A stretch of DNA of 64,000 nucleotides from Synechococcus sp. HJ21-Hayes (GTDB lineage Bacteria; Cyanobacteriota; Cyanobacteriia; PCC-6307; Cyanobiaceae): positions 1 to 64,000 of the forward strand of contig NZ_JAGQBW010000003.1 in NCBI RefSeq assembly GCF_024345835.1, given 5' to 3'. Position numbers and translations under genes: made by a program. The notes beneath the pieces were generated by a model. It did no database searches. It was not told where the DNA came from and saw only the letters and a list, made by a program, of their open reading frames with translations. Below are positions 24,287-32,441 of the stretch, one piece after another. Within the stretch, counting starts at the first letter, position 1. Every line of letters begins with the position of its first letter.

Positions 24287-24979
24287 ATGCGCCCTGCTCT
24301 CTTCTCCCTGGCGCTGTTCGGCTTGCTGGCGGCCTTAGTCCCCGCCCGGGCCCAGTTGGATCCCCATCACGGCCACCAGCAGATGGTTGCTCCTGCCCCC
24401 GCATCAACGCCGCCCGCCGCCCATCACCATGAGCTCGGTCCGGCCGGCAGCACCTACGACCTGCGTTGGCTCGACGGCATGGTGCAGCACCACACAGGCG
24501 CCCTGCGCATGAGCGAGTTTGTGTTCGACATCGGCCAGCCCGGTGTGGGCGCACTGGCCAAGTCGATCTGGCGTGAGCAGGCCCAGGAGATCAAGGCGAT
24601 GGGGCAATGGCGCAAAGCCTGGTATCCCGAAGCGCCGCTGTATCCCGTAGCCCTGAAGACCGGTGGCGATCCCAACAGCATCGAGAGCCTGGAGCGCATG
24701 AGCGCCGCCCACATCCAGGCGATGCAGATGATGGGCTCTACGCCCACACGGCAGAACCGCGTCATCTGGTTTCTCGAGGGAATGATCGCCCACCATGGCG
24801 GTGCGCTGGTGATGGCCCATGATGCCCTCAAGAAGAGCACCAACCCCACCATCTCGCGACTTGCCCGCGACATCATCGTGGCCCAGCGGCGCGAGATTCT
24901 CGAATTGCGCCGCATGCTCAAGCACGACGGTCTCGACAAACCCGAGTACTACCAATTCGATGCCCTCTTCTCGTTCTGA
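24287..24979 (+). CDS. Exported DUF305 protein, CopM-like
   Basis: The 230-residue protein has a signal peptide (MRPALFSLALFGLLAALVPARA) and two DUF305 half-domains with paired His motifs: WLDGMVQHHTGALRM and FLEGMIAHHGGALVM. A His-rich N-terminal stretch (LDPHHGHQQM, AAHHHE) adds possible metal ligands. Cyanobacterial CopM is a DUF305 protein that binds copper in the periplasm; the adjacent divergent metal-type MerR and its operator support metal-dependent expression here. Copper specificity is inference. Confidence 0.85.
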   Translation: MRPALFSLALFGLLAALVPARAQLDPHHGHQQMVAPAPASTPPAAHHHELGPAGSTYDLRWLDGMVQHHTGALRMSEFVFDIGQPGVGALAKSIWREQAQEIKAMGQWRKAWYPEAPLYPVALKTGGDPNSIESLERMSAAHIQAMQMMGSTPTRQNRVIWFLEGMIAHHGGALVMAHDALKKSTNPTISRLARDIIVAQRREILELRRMLKHDGLDKPEYYQFDALFSF

Positions 24980-25050
24980 TCAGCTTCCTCAAGGCCATGC
25001 CCGATGGCCAGCTGCCACATCCCCGGTGTCAACGACGTGGGGCAGTAGGT

Positions 25051-25497
25051 TTGGAGCAGCTGCTCAGCATCCTTGAGCTTGAGAGCACCTTGATCCAGGC
25101 GGATGCTCTTCACACCACGCAAGCGTTTTTCGCTGGTGCCTCGCCAAGGGGCCCGACGTGCCCCTGACGGTCATAGACGCAGTCTTCTCCGAAGGAGTAG
25201 GCAACCAGACAACCCTGCGGCGCCAGTTCCAAGGCACAACAACATGGCCGGGACACCTTCGTGACCCGCAGAGGCCATCAAGGGCCAAGAGCCCACGACC
25301 TCCTCACGAGCCTGCGGACCAAGCCAGAATCCTTAGTACGGCTGATCCGCCAGCGCTGGAGCATTGAAAACGGGTGGCACTGGCCGCGGGATACGCAGCT
25401 GCAAGAGGACGCGTACCGCTATGTGCACGCGGGCCAGCAGCAACGAAGCCACGACATCAAAGGAATGCTCGCCCTGGGAGGTGATACCTCTCGTGAT
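25051..25497 (+). pseudogene. ISAs1-family transposase remnant
   Basis: Pieces in changing frames follow the family order: LESTLIQADALHTTQAFFAG, then LTVIDAVF...TTLRRQFQG, then RDTFVTRRGHQGPRAHDLL, LIRQRWSIENGWHWPRDTQL and YRYVHAG, and after an internal deletion HDIKGMLALGG. WSIE-WHW-RDTQL is the hallmark around the catalytic Glu. At least two frameshifts and one deletion are present. Confidence 0.75.
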
Positions 25498-25617
25498 GAC
25501 TACCAGCCTGATCACCCCGATCCATGGGGACGAGAAAACAGCAGATTGATCTTGTCCCCATTCCCGGCGTGCAAGTCGAGTCAACAGGACACATCGATTC
25601 TGATGGCAGGCTGCCAT

Positions 25618-25809
25618 TCAGCGCCCGACCCGAACTCCACGGATCGAGTTCATGAGGCCAAGCACATTGAGCAGCCAAACGACCACGGCTACCACAACCA
25701 CCATGTTGAGGATCTGCTTGATCTTGCTATCCATTGGGATGTAGGTGTTGATCAGCCATAGCAGTACGCCAACGACAACAAGTACAACAATGAGCGAAAT
25801 GAGATCCAA
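25618..25809 (-). CDS. Thivi_2564-type small membrane protein (63 aa)
   Basis: The product reads MDLISLIVVLVVVGVLLWL then INTYIPMDSKIKQILN and VVVVAVVVWLLNVLGL. Two membrane helices separated by a P-M-D-x-K-I-K-x-I-L-N loop are the signature of this small, widely distributed family of unknown function. It is commonly seen with other small membrane stress genes, as here. Confidence 0.88.
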   Translation of the reverse strand: MDLISLIVVLVVVGVLLWLINTYIPMDSKIKQILNMVVVVAVVVWLLNVLGLMNSIRGVRVGR

Positions 25810-25858
25810 TGGTGAGAGCCCTCAATTGATGGTGAACTGAGATACAGCAGAATGCCGC

Positions 25859-26242
25859 ATGGGTATCGACGCACATAGGCGTGCTCACCGTGTCATCTTG
25901 ACGAGCAAAGCTGCTCCAGAAGGTGCCATAAGCAGGGCCAATCCGCAGAGGCTGTGCACCATCCAGTTGATCGCAGCAGGTGCTGGCTTCAGCAATCTGC
26001 TCAGATCAGGCACAACCATGCTGAAACGCTCCGCCGCCCTTATGCTTGCGCAACAGGGTGGGGCTGCCAGCTGCCTGGTGTCGAACACGGCCGAGGGTGA
26101 TCGGTTTCGCTTCCTTGGCGGAGCTCCTGGCTGGTCTGCCCGCCGTCAACCAGCAACGCTTGAAACCGTGATCCTGATGTCCCCAAACGGCACGATCTCA
26201 ACGGTGGAATACAACGGACCTATTCGTGTTCGTCCAAATTAA
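25859..26242 (+). CDS. Hypothetical protein related to the 52697-53080 product
   Basis: The C-terminal 55 residues (GAASCLVSNTAEGDRFRF, LGGAPGWSARR, ILMSPNGTISTVEYNG) match the exported protein encoded at 52697-53080 (SCLV...FRFRGGAPGW...ISPDGRT). The N-terminal half lacks a signal peptide and looks degenerate compared with that paralogue, so this may be a decaying copy or start further in. The function of both is unknown. Confidence 0.5.
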   Translation: MGIDAHRRAHRVILTSKAAPEGAISRANPQRLCTIQLIAAGAGFSNLLRSGTTMLKRSAALMLAQQGGAASCLVSNTAEGDRFRFLGGAPGWSARRQPATLETVILMSPNGTISTVEYNGPIRVRPN

Positions 26243-26273
26243 TCAGCCTGACGATTCCAAAGCCTAGGAAGGA

Positions 26274-26360
26274 ATGATGGCTGGCCTCAAGCTCAAGGGT
26301 GACTAGAACAAAGTCAAGGGCAAAACCAAGCCAGTCGATGACGTCATCGAGGGTCTTTAG
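26274..26360 (+). pseudogene. CsbD remnant with nonsense codon
   Basis: From ATG 26274 the frame reads MMAGLKLKGD, TAG, then NKVKGKTKPVDDVIEGL and TAG. CsbD proteins have KGDWNKxKGK, so the Trp codon has become a stop. Only the first half of the family length is left. Confidence 0.6.
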
Positions 26361-26391
26361 CTAGGCCGAGTCTGTGATCCGAGTTTTCTTG

Positions 26392-26871
26392 CTAGATCAT
26401 CCCCGAATCCATGGTGTTTGACGGCTTGCTCAAGGAGCGAGGCTGGATTGGGGAGCAAGCTTGCTTCGGAGGTCGTGGAAGCTTGTCGCGTGTGGCATCC
26501 TTTGCGGATTCTCTGTTTTGGTTCGGTTCTAACGTTATTGAATTCAACATCATGGCAACGTTGAGATCATCGCGGGTTAGATGGCCATGGATATGATTGA
26601 TAATGTCAGTTTCGATCCTGCCGCTGCCGACATGACCCAGGAAAAAATAGCAATCTTTTCCATGGCGCTCGGTGATCTCTTGGGCCAATGCATACCAGCG
26701 CATGGCTTGTTGGCACGTTGCAAACTGCCAACTCTTGTGCATATGGTGGCCTTCGAAGAAGGTCCATTCTTGGAGCTCCTGCTGGAAATGCTGGAATTCC
26801 CACGGGTCAAGCCCAGGCAAATGATCCACAAGTGTTGTCCTGATGTCAGGTCTTGATTTGCATTTGGGCAT
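26392..26871 (-). CDS. Divergent pterin-carbinolamine-dehydratase-like protein
   Basis: The 159-residue protein has W-x-FFEGHHMHKSWQFATC, QQAMRWYALAQEITERHG and DIINHIHGHLTRDDLNVAMM. The spacing of a Trp, a beta-strand with an aromatic, a helix, a His-rich strand and L-T-x-x-D-x-x-x-A follows the PCD fold seen in the normal copy at 49643. The catalytic HHP motif is altered to HGKD, so ordinary PCD activity is doubtful. The C-terminal 40 residues are an unrelated polar tail. The assignment is tentative. Confidence 0.5.
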   Translation of the reverse strand: MPKCKSRPDIRTTLVDHLPGLDPWEFQHFQQELQEWTFFEGHHMHKSWQFATCQQAMRWYALAQEITERHGKDCYFFLGHVGSGRIETDIINHIHGHLTRDDLNVAMMLNSITLEPNQNRESAKDATRDKLPRPPKQACSPIQPRSLSKPSNTMDSGMI

Positions 26872-26891
26872 TAGGGTTGGTTGGTGCCCAC

Positions 26892-27296
26892 TCAGAGCGC
26901 CGTAGATGAAGCCGCTGCATGGATGATGGCCTTGGTCGAATCCTCTACTTGCTGTGCAATATCCATGAGATCTGGATCGTGTGAGAGGGTGCTTAGCATG
27001 TCTACTGGTCGAATCATGCCAATCCGAGTCTGGCCGTCTTCTGTGTAGACAGAGATTCTGCAGGGAAGTGCCATATTCAGCGCCATGTCAGCGTTTAGCA
27101 CTCTGGCTGCCTGGTGAGGATTGCAGACCTCGAACACACGGCAGTTTTCGTGGAACTCGATGCCCTTGATGCGTAGGGTATCGCCGAGATCATGCACAGC
27201 TAGTACTCCAAATCCATGGGATGCAACTGACTGCTTCAGGTCAGCACATGCCTGTTCGAATGATTTAATCGTTTTGCAGATGAAGAAAGGATTCAT
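26892..27296 (-). CDS. DUF302 domain protein
   Basis: From ATG 27296 the 134-residue product reads KTIKSFEQACADLKQSVASHGFGVLAVHDLG, with KGIEFHENCRVFEVCNPHQA and MALPCRISVYTEDGQTRIGM following (quoted in parts). This is the complete DUF302 fold, a TBP-like domain that often accompanies sulfur and metal stress genes. Two further in-frame ATGs lie upstream (27314 and 27305). No signal peptide is seen. Function is unknown. Confidence 0.85.
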   Translation of the reverse strand: MNPFFICKTIKSFEQACADLKQSVASHGFGVLAVHDLGDTLRIKGIEFHENCRVFEVCNPHQAARVLNADMALNMALPCRISVYTEDGQTRIGMIRPVDMLSTLSHDPDLMDIAQQVEDSTKAIIHAAASSTAL

Positions 27297-27330
27297 GTTG
27301 CTCATGCTTGTCAATGCAAGGTGTCTGTGT

Positions 27331-27513
27331 TCAGTGGCCGCCGATCAACCGTAGCAAGATGGTAACTATGGCAATCACTAGTAGCACATGAATCAGTCCT
27401 CCTAGCGTGAATGAGGTGACGACTCCAAGCAGCCAAAGGATGACCAAGATGATTGCAATTGACTCAAGTATGATTGTTGGATTTTGTCGTGAAAGTGTCT
27501 GGTCGGTAGGCAT
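27331..27513 (-). CDS. lmo0937-type small membrane protein (60 aa)
   Basis: From ATG 27513 the product contains ILESIAIILVILWLLGVVTS and FTLGGLIHVLLVIAIVTIL, then LRLIGGH. Two membrane helices with LWLLG-V-T-FTLGGLIH between them define this family of tiny envelope proteins. A longer start at 27546 is less likely. It follows the pattern of small stress-membrane genes in this stretch. Confidence 0.87.
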   Translation of the reverse strand: MPTDQTLSRQNPTIILESIAIILVILWLLGVVTSFTLGGLIHVLLVIAIVTILLRLIGGH

Positions 27514-27552
27514 GGGTCTGATCGAGGATGGCAATGGCCAGTTCACCCGAAG

Positions 27553-27789
27553 CTATGCACCAATTTGCTTGGCTTTGCCTTTGAGTTGGTGCTCAGCATC
27601 ACTTGGGAGTTCGCCATGGGACGATTTCAGGTGTCCTTCTTCTCCCTTGGCGGCTGCCCTGGCTTGGCTCGGCCATGCCATCGCGGGCAGGGACGTCAGC
27701 ATGGCTAATGGGAAAACGGCGATGGATGTGAGCAGGGAAGCTGCAAATCTGCGGAGACTGCCAGCACATCTCCTTGAAGGATTCTGCAT
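27553..27789 (-). CDS. Small exported protein with CsbD-like tail
   Basis: The 78-residue product has a twin-Arg-containing basic start and a signal peptide (SLLTSIAVFPLAMLTSLPAMA, then W). The mature 40 residues are polar and end DAEHQLKGKAKQIGA, which resembles the KGK-AKQ core of CsbD proteins. It may be an exported CsbD-related protein cut short. The family assignment is weak. Confidence 0.5.
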   Translation of the reverse strand: MQNPSRRCAGSLRRFAASLLTSIAVFPLAMLTSLPAMAWPSQARAAAKGEEGHLKSSHGELPSDAEHQLKGKAKQIGA

Positions 27790-28035
27790 GGACCTATGGA
27801 CCAGTTTATTCCTTTACAGTCCTAGTCACTCCAGGATCTAGCGAGTCGACATTCACCTCGATACCCCTACCTCGGAGAGTGCTTGCCCATCACAACGGAG
27901 TAGTCAAGCGCCCCTTCGAGGAGATCACAAGATATCAACGACTGCCCCCCATCTGCAGCGGTGTTATGCCTTCCGTGAAGGCATGATCGACTTCGCCAGT
28001 GCGCCGATCCCCGGCCAAGGTGTATGGATACGATG

Positions 28036-28056
28036 CAGCCTCCTGTAAGTGGAGGG
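28036..28056 (+). promoter_or_regulatory. MerR-type dyad at the second merR start
   Basis: CCTCC (28039-28043) and GGAGG (28051-28055) form a dyad with a 7-bp centre, and the GTG start codon lies inside it. The first merR gene has the same layout (TCTCC-N7-GGAGA, with its GTG start inside), so both were probably copied together with their operator. Confidence 0.5.
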
Positions 28057-28366
28057 TCCAGTGGCGGCTGAGCCCCTGAGAGTCGGCGAGATGGCGCAGC
28101 GCTTCGAACTCACCGTTCAGACGATCCACGTCTCAGGCGATGGTGGGTTGATCCAGCCCATCAGCCGCCGTGAGAGTGGTGACCGGTTGTGTCGCGGCGA
28201 GGTGTTCGCGCCGCTGACTCTGATCCGCACCCTCAAGGTGACGGACATCCCGCTCCAGGATCTGATCCGAATCCGGGACTCGTGGCTCGGACATCTGCAC
28301 CAGGAGCTCAATGCGCTACCCAGTAGCTGGGAAGACTGCGGCGGACGCAACCCCTCAGCGGCCTGA
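28049..28366 (+). pseudogene. Decayed MerR regulator lacking its metal-site helix
   Basis: The 105-residue reading starts like the intact MerR at 23.8 kb (LRVGEMAQRFELTVQTIH; LIQPISRRESGDRLCRGE) but the recognition helix is altered (HVSGDGG for FYCDEG). About 25 residues including the Cys-x-Cys metal motif are missing before LNALPSSWEDCGG. It is probably nonfunctional or has lost metal sensing. It ends tail to tail with the DUF305 gene, overlapping by 12 bp. Confidence 0.6.
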
Positions 28367-28987
28367 AGTGCCATACCACTGGCGATACCACCTCGCCATC
28401 TGCTCAATCTCCTGGCTCTGTACGCGCACCATGGCGGCCTCCAGCTCCCGCAGCTTGGGGTGTTGGGTCTTCCACTGGGCATGGGAGGCCATCATTACCC
28501 CCATGCGGTGATGGGGAATCATCTGCTCGATGAAGGCGCGATCGAAATCGGGGGCCAGCTTCAGTGCCTCAAGGCTGGTGGCCATTCCAGGCATCCCCAT
28601 CCCTGTTCCCATGCCCGGATGCCCTGTCCCCATGCCACCGGCTGTCCATGCCGGCACGTCGGTGCCGTACCACTCCCGGTACCAGCGGCGCATTTGGGCA
28701 TTCTCTGCCGTCTGACTGGCCTTGATCTTCTGCGCGAGGGCCTTGAGTTGCGGACGCTTGGCGCGGGTGAGCGCCAGCTCAGCCATCGCGATCGCCCCAT
28801 CGTGATGGGGAATCATCATCACCATGAAGTGTTGATCTGCGGACTGCTGGCCCATCGGCCCATGTCTTGGAGCCGGTGGATGGGCTGGTGTGATTGGTGC
28901 TGCACAAGCGGCAACGCCATGGCTGAACAGCAGGGCCGATACAAAGCCCGCACCCATGGACCATTGACGTGCATGTCCCCTGGTCAT
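28355..28987 (-). CDS. Exported DUF305 protein, Met/His-rich
   Basis: From ATG 28987 (MTRGHARQWSMGAGFVSALL) the protein is 210 residues with a signal peptide and two DUF305 units, HFMVMMIPHHDGAIAMAELA and FIEQMIPHHRMGVMMASHAQ. A Met/Gly-rich linker (GMGTGHPGMGTGMGMPGMAT) between them offers thioether ligands typical of copper-binding periplasmic proteins. Length and arrangement fit the CopM-like group. The upstream start at 29104 would give an unnaturally long leader. A decayed merR overlaps its 3' end. Confidence 0.83.
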   Translation of the reverse strand: MTRGHARQWSMGAGFVSALLFSHGVAACAAPITPAHPPAPRHGPMGQQSADQHFMVMMIPHHDGAIAMAELALTRAKRPQLKALAQKIKASQTAENAQMRRWYREWYGTDVPAWTAGGMGTGHPGMGTGMGMPGMATSLEALKLAPDFDRAFIEQMIPHHRMGVMMASHAQWKTQHPKLRELEAAMVRVQSQEIEQMARWYRQWYGTSGR

Positions 28988-29116
28988 GCTGATTCCCCCC
29001 TGAGAACTGATGTCAGCTTGATCAGGTTTTGCTCGGTGCAAGACGGATCCGCCCCTGCCGGTTACGCACCACGTTGGAACCACCGTGTCCACTGTGATGG
29101 CCAAGGCCCGGGATGG

Positions 29117-29554
29117 TCATGGCTGTGCCGCTCGAACACAACCATGGAGCGTGCCAACGCCACTCGCCCACTGGGTGTTCTGAATCAGGCAGAACAGGCA
29201 TCGCCCTGCCAGGCAGGCCGTCTTGGTGAACAGGAACAGAGCGTCGGGTCTAGCCCCCTCCAGGGCGGCACTGATGGCGAGCAGCAGTGGTAGTGGCATG
29301 GCGCAGAACTGATCCAGCAGTTCCTTCATCCCCAGCCCCAGAAGGGCTCCGGCGGCCAGCAAATCCAGGCCGGTGCGGTGGCTGCTGCCCTTGTCCATGT
29401 TGAGCAACAGCAGCAGGCCTATGTGCAGCGGCGAGAAGCCGATTGCCAGGCGAAAAGCGGCCAGCTCACCAACATCCCCCACCCCTATGACGCATGAGGG
29501 ATTCTTGGTGCTCCTGTTGCTCTCCTCAGTTGCGGGATGCCGCGAGGTCTTCAA
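29117..29554 (-). CDS. Possible membrane protein, perhaps decayed
   Basis: The frame has hydrophobic stretches FRLAIGFSPLHIGLLLLLNM and GLDLLAAGALLGLGMKELLD, and LPLLLAISAALEGARP, which would make two or three membrane segments; the ends look random. The beginning resembles small cyanobacterial integral membrane proteins but no family is certain, and a lipoprotein-like frame overlaps on the other strand. It may be a truncated gene. Confidence 0.3.
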   Translation of the reverse strand: MKTSRHPATEESNRSTKNPSCVIGVGDVGELAAFRLAIGFSPLHIGLLLLLNMDKGSSHRTGLDLLAAGALLGLGMKELLDQFCAMPLPLLLAISAALEGARPDALFLFTKTACLAGRCLFCLIQNTQWASGVGTLHGCVRAAQP

Positions 29555-29675
29555 GCAACAGACGCACGCCGTGGCTCTGGCCTCGCAACGTTGTCCGGAT
29601 CACCGTGTTGTGATCACCCGAGTTCACGGACTGAGGCTGGGAGTGCTTTGTGCTGCCGAGTTTGATCAAAAGTAA
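29487..29675 (+). CDS. Possible small lipoprotein (62 aa)
   Basis: The frame starts MTHEGFLVLLLLSSVAGC, a plausible lipoprotein signal with the lipobox S-V-A-G-C, followed by a 45-residue polar part with two more Cys. It overlaps the weak minus-strand frame by 68 bp and ends 10 bp into the 3' end of the desaturase gene. I do not recognise the mature part. Confidence 0.4.
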   Translation: MTHEGFLVLLLLSSVAGCREVFKQQTHAVALASQRCPDHRVVITRVHGLRLGVLCAAEFDQK

Positions 29676-30844
29676 AAGGCGCCGTCTGTGGGATTCCGGC
29701 TCACGGCTCCGCAGCGGCTGGCGATTCGCCACAACGCTTGATGAATAGGAGTGGAGTCGTAGCGCACCAGATCCGGATAGCGCCTTCTCAGCAAATCCGT
29801 GCCCCGCCAGGCGTTGTAGTGGGGAATTCGGGAATTAACGTGATGACACACATGGGTTGAACCAATGCCGTGATGCAAGAAGTTGAGCACTGGCCCGTAG
29901 GGGCGGTCAACGGTTTGCAGGGCACCTTTGGTCCACGACCATTGCTCATTGGAGAAATGTGGAATCGTGATATCTGTGTGTTGGAGCCACGTGTAGGTAG
30001 CCAGCCAGAAGTTAATCACCAAGTAGGGAAGGCCATACACGCAGATCACGCGCACCGCTGAGGTCTGCATTGCCGCGAAGACCAATGCCAGCAGCATCAC
30101 CAGCAAACCGAGATTTGAACGGATCATCAAGCCCCGGAATGATTTGGGGAAGAGCGCGCGTTGGCCATTGGCAAAGGGTTCCCCATTCCAGAAGTGGGAG
30201 GTGGGAGAGCCATAATCCTCGCCGCCAGTGGCTCCCAGGAATAGATACAGAGGCCAACCCAGGAGCAAATGGTTGATTAATGACAAGCTGCCAAAAAGCT
30301 TTGGTCCCAGCTGGGCTTTCAGTTTCTCAGTGATGCGCCCTGAGGTGGAGCTGTCCCTCGGTGGAACGTGGGTTTCACCGCCTTCCAAATGGTTGCAATG
30401 GGCATGGTGAACAGCGTGGCTGCGAACCCAACTGAAATAGGGAACCAGCAGCACGCTGTGCAACAGAAAGCCAACGCACGTTTCCAGCCGCCGATTGGGA
30501 TGGAAGGCGTTGTGGCCACATTCATGGGCAATCACCCAGCAGCCCATCGCCACGGTGCCTGTGACAACGGCATAGACGATCCAAAGCAGGCTGGCGTTCA
30601 GCGTTAATGGAATTTGTGTGCCAACGCCATAGGCCAGCAGCGACAGGCCCACCGACATCGCCAGGCTTCCCCAGGCCTTAAGCGGGTGGAACTTGGTTAA
30701 ATCCGATGGCAGGCAGCCCAGCAGCTCTGCCTTGCTGGGGTACGGATCGGCGGAGATGGGCTCCCCAGAGCCGCTTTGGCGCGAGAGAAGGGTGATGGGA
30801 GGCGTCAAGCGGGTTGCTGCATATCTGGGGGTCTTGGGCTGCAA
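29666..30844 (-). CDS. desA: Delta-12-type membrane fatty acid desaturase
   Basis: The 392-residue integral membrane protein has the three His boxes of acyl-lipid desaturases: HECGH (after VIAHECGHNAFHPNRR), HAVHH (RSHAVHHAHCNH) and HVCHH (GSTHVCHHVNSRIPHYNA), with four hydrophobic stretches between them. Box spacing and LQTVDRPYG match the DesA (omega-6/delta-12) group, which adds a double bond to oleoyl lipids in thylakoid and plasma membranes, using ferredoxin. Length is slightly above usual for the family. A paralogue of different regiospecificity cannot be excluded. Confidence 0.9.
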   Translation of the reverse strand: MQPKTPRYAATRLTPPITLLSRQSGSGEPISADPYPSKAELLGCLPSDLTKFHPLKAWGSLAMSVGLSLLAYGVGTQIPLTLNASLLWIVYAVVTGTVAMGCWVIAHECGHNAFHPNRRLETCVGFLLHSVLLVPYFSWVRSHAVHHAHCNHLEGGETHVPPRDSSTSGRITEKLKAQLGPKLFGSLSLINHLLLGWPLYLFLGATGGEDYGSPTSHFWNGEPFANGQRALFPKSFRGLMIRSNLGLLVMLLALVFAAMQTSAVRVICVYGLPYLVINFWLATYTWLQHTDITIPHFSNEQWSWTKGALQTVDRPYGPVLNFLHHGIGSTHVCHHVNSRIPHYNAWRGTDLLRRRYPDLVRYDSTPIHQALWRIASRCGAVSRNPTDGAFYF

Positions 30845-30978
30845 GCTTGGATTTCCTTAACATTTTAAATCAGTGCGCACCCCGTCCGCGTGGGCCCGGG
30901 CGTTGCCCCTCAATCAAGGGCGTCGGGGTCACGTTTCACATTTCTTGACACTAGGCTGAGCTCCGTGCTGGCCGGCCC

Positions 30979-31206
30979 ATGAACGACCTTTTGGCTGTTG
31001 TTTATCTCATTGGCTTTGCGGCGATCGGCGGTGGTGCCTTTGCGTTGATGACGCAATCTCTTCGCAGGCCACGCGGCCGGGGTCCGATCTCATCGACTCA
31101 GCAACCCCGAATGCTTCACCCTGAGGCCCCCGAACCTGGCCAGGAGGTGCTCTACGTGGATTTCAGCCGTGAACGGCTTGAGCTTCTGTATCAACAGAAC
31201 CCTTGA
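30979..31206 (+). CDS. Small cyanobacterial membrane protein (75 aa)
   Basis: The product has an N-terminal membrane helix (LLAVVYLIGFAAIGGGAFAL) and a polar C-terminal part with MLHPEAPEPGQEVLYVDFSRE. The layout of one N-terminal helix followed by HPE and a short conserved strand resembles DUF2973-type cyanobacterial proteins; the assignment is moderate. It is transcribed away from the desaturase gene. Confidence 0.75.
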   Translation: MNDLLAVVYLIGFAAIGGGAFALMTQSLRRPRGRGPISSTQQPRMLHPEAPEPGQEVLYVDFSRERLELLYQQNP

Positions 31207-31529
31207 CTCTTCCGTTCAAGGAGCTCTGAAGAGCGCGATCCATCCAAGCAGCCTTGAAGGGGATGGCACCACCCATCTCTCCCTGCACGCAAGCGCCCTT
31301 CTGCTCACCCGCCTGTTGCGTTCCACACGGCTGTCGTGGGGCCATGCCTCCCAAACCGCTTGGCCCTCAGGGTCTGGGCCGCAGGACCAGCCAGGCAATC
31401 AGCAGGATGCTGCCGGTGCTCACCACCGTGAAGATCCAGTCGGCGTAGGGCGTCCAGGGCATCCAGCCAGCTTGCCGCAGCGATCGGCTGGTCTTCCTCT
31501 TCGCCAGCCTGATGGCCAGCGCTAACCCT
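31207..31529. other. Intergenic region, possibly with a microprotein
   Basis: No full gene is seen. The only candidate is the 31-residue frame described separately at 31367-31462 on the minus strand, downstream of cysW. The rest has no recognisable feature. Confidence 0.4.
31367..31462 (-). CDS. Possible one-helix microprotein (31 aa)
   Basis: The frame reads MPWTPYADWIFTVVSTGS then ILLIAWLVLRPRP and stops. It is an amphipathic start, one membrane helix and a basic tail. The same frame is open upstream for another 20 codons without an ATG. It follows cysW on the same strand after 67 bp. No family is recognised. Confidence 0.3.
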   Translation of the reverse strand: MPWTPYADWIFTVVSTGSILLIAWLVLRPRP

Positions 31530-32390
31530 TCAGTTCATCGGCTCCGTCTCCCGGGCTCTGCCGAGCAGCTGCTCTACCACCAGCTTGAGCAGCAGCGACA
31601 CCAAGCCCACGCCGCCCAGCACAAGGGCAGCGCCGTAGGCCAGTTCGGTGTCGTACTGCTTGTAGGCGTCTTCCACAAACAGTGGAAGGGTTTGGGTCTG
31701 ACCGGCGATGTTGCCGCTCACGACGGCCACGGCGCCGAATTCACCCAGGGCGCGGGCGGTGGTGAGGATCAGGCCGTACACCACAGCCCAGCGCACCGAG
31801 GGCAGGGTGACTTTCCAGAACACCTGCCAGTTGCTGGCTCCAAGAGTGCGGGCGGCCTCCTCCTGATCCCAGCCCTCCTCTTCCAACAGGGGGATCACCT
31901 CCCGGGCCATGAAGGGAAAGGTCACCACGATGGTGGCCAAGGCCATGCCTGGCCAGGAGAAGATGATCTTCCAGCCCAGGGTGCTCACCACGCCGCCCAG
32001 CAGGCCGTTGGTGGGGCTGTAAAGCAGCACCAGCATCAGGCCTACAACCACCGGCGATATCGAGAAAGGCAGGTCGATCACGCTGAGCAGTAGAGCTTTA
32101 CCAGGGAACTGGCGACGGGCAATGGCGGTGGCGGCCGCTAATCCAAAGATCGTGTTGGCGGGTACGGCGATCAGGGTGCAGCGCAGCGTGAGCAGTACGG
32201 CGGAGCGCAGGTCTTCCGATTGGAAATTTTCCAGAAAGGGCGTCAGCCCCTTGGCAAAGGCTCCAGCCACCACTTCCAGGGCCGGTAGCAGGATGATCAT
32301 GCCCACGTAGAGGCACGCGATCAGGGGGATCAGGAAGGAGGGTGAAGGTTTGGGAAAGGCTTGTGGCAGAGAGCGCAAGAACGCACGCAT
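31530..32390 (-). CDS. cysW: Sulfate ABC transporter permease CysW
   Basis: The 286-residue protein has six hydrophobic segments and the permease EAA loop EEAARTLGASNWQVFWKVTLP. Late motifs ALGEFGAVAVVSG and GQTQTLPLFVEDAYKQYD are those of CysW rather than CysT. It forms the inner-membrane channel for sulfate/thiosulfate with CysT. cysW follows cysT on the same strand, 51 bp apart, and both are divergent from cysA. Confidence 0.93.
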   Translation of the reverse strand: MRAFLRSLPQAFPKPSPSFLIPLIACLYVGMIILLPALEVVAGAFAKGLTPFLENFQSEDLRSAVLLTLRCTLIAVPANTIFGLAAATAIARRQFPGKALLLSVIDLPFSISPVVVGLMLVLLYSPTNGLLGGVVSTLGWKIIFSWPGMALATIVVTFPFMAREVIPLLEEEGWDQEEAARTLGASNWQVFWKVTLPSVRWAVVYGLILTTARALGEFGAVAVVSGNIAGQTQTLPLFVEDAYKQYDTELAYGAALVLGGVGLVSLLLKLVVEQLLGRARETEPMN

Positions 32391-32441
32391 GGGAGCTCAG
32401 CGAAAGACAGGGTTCAGGCGGATGAGTGGATCGCAGTCGCC

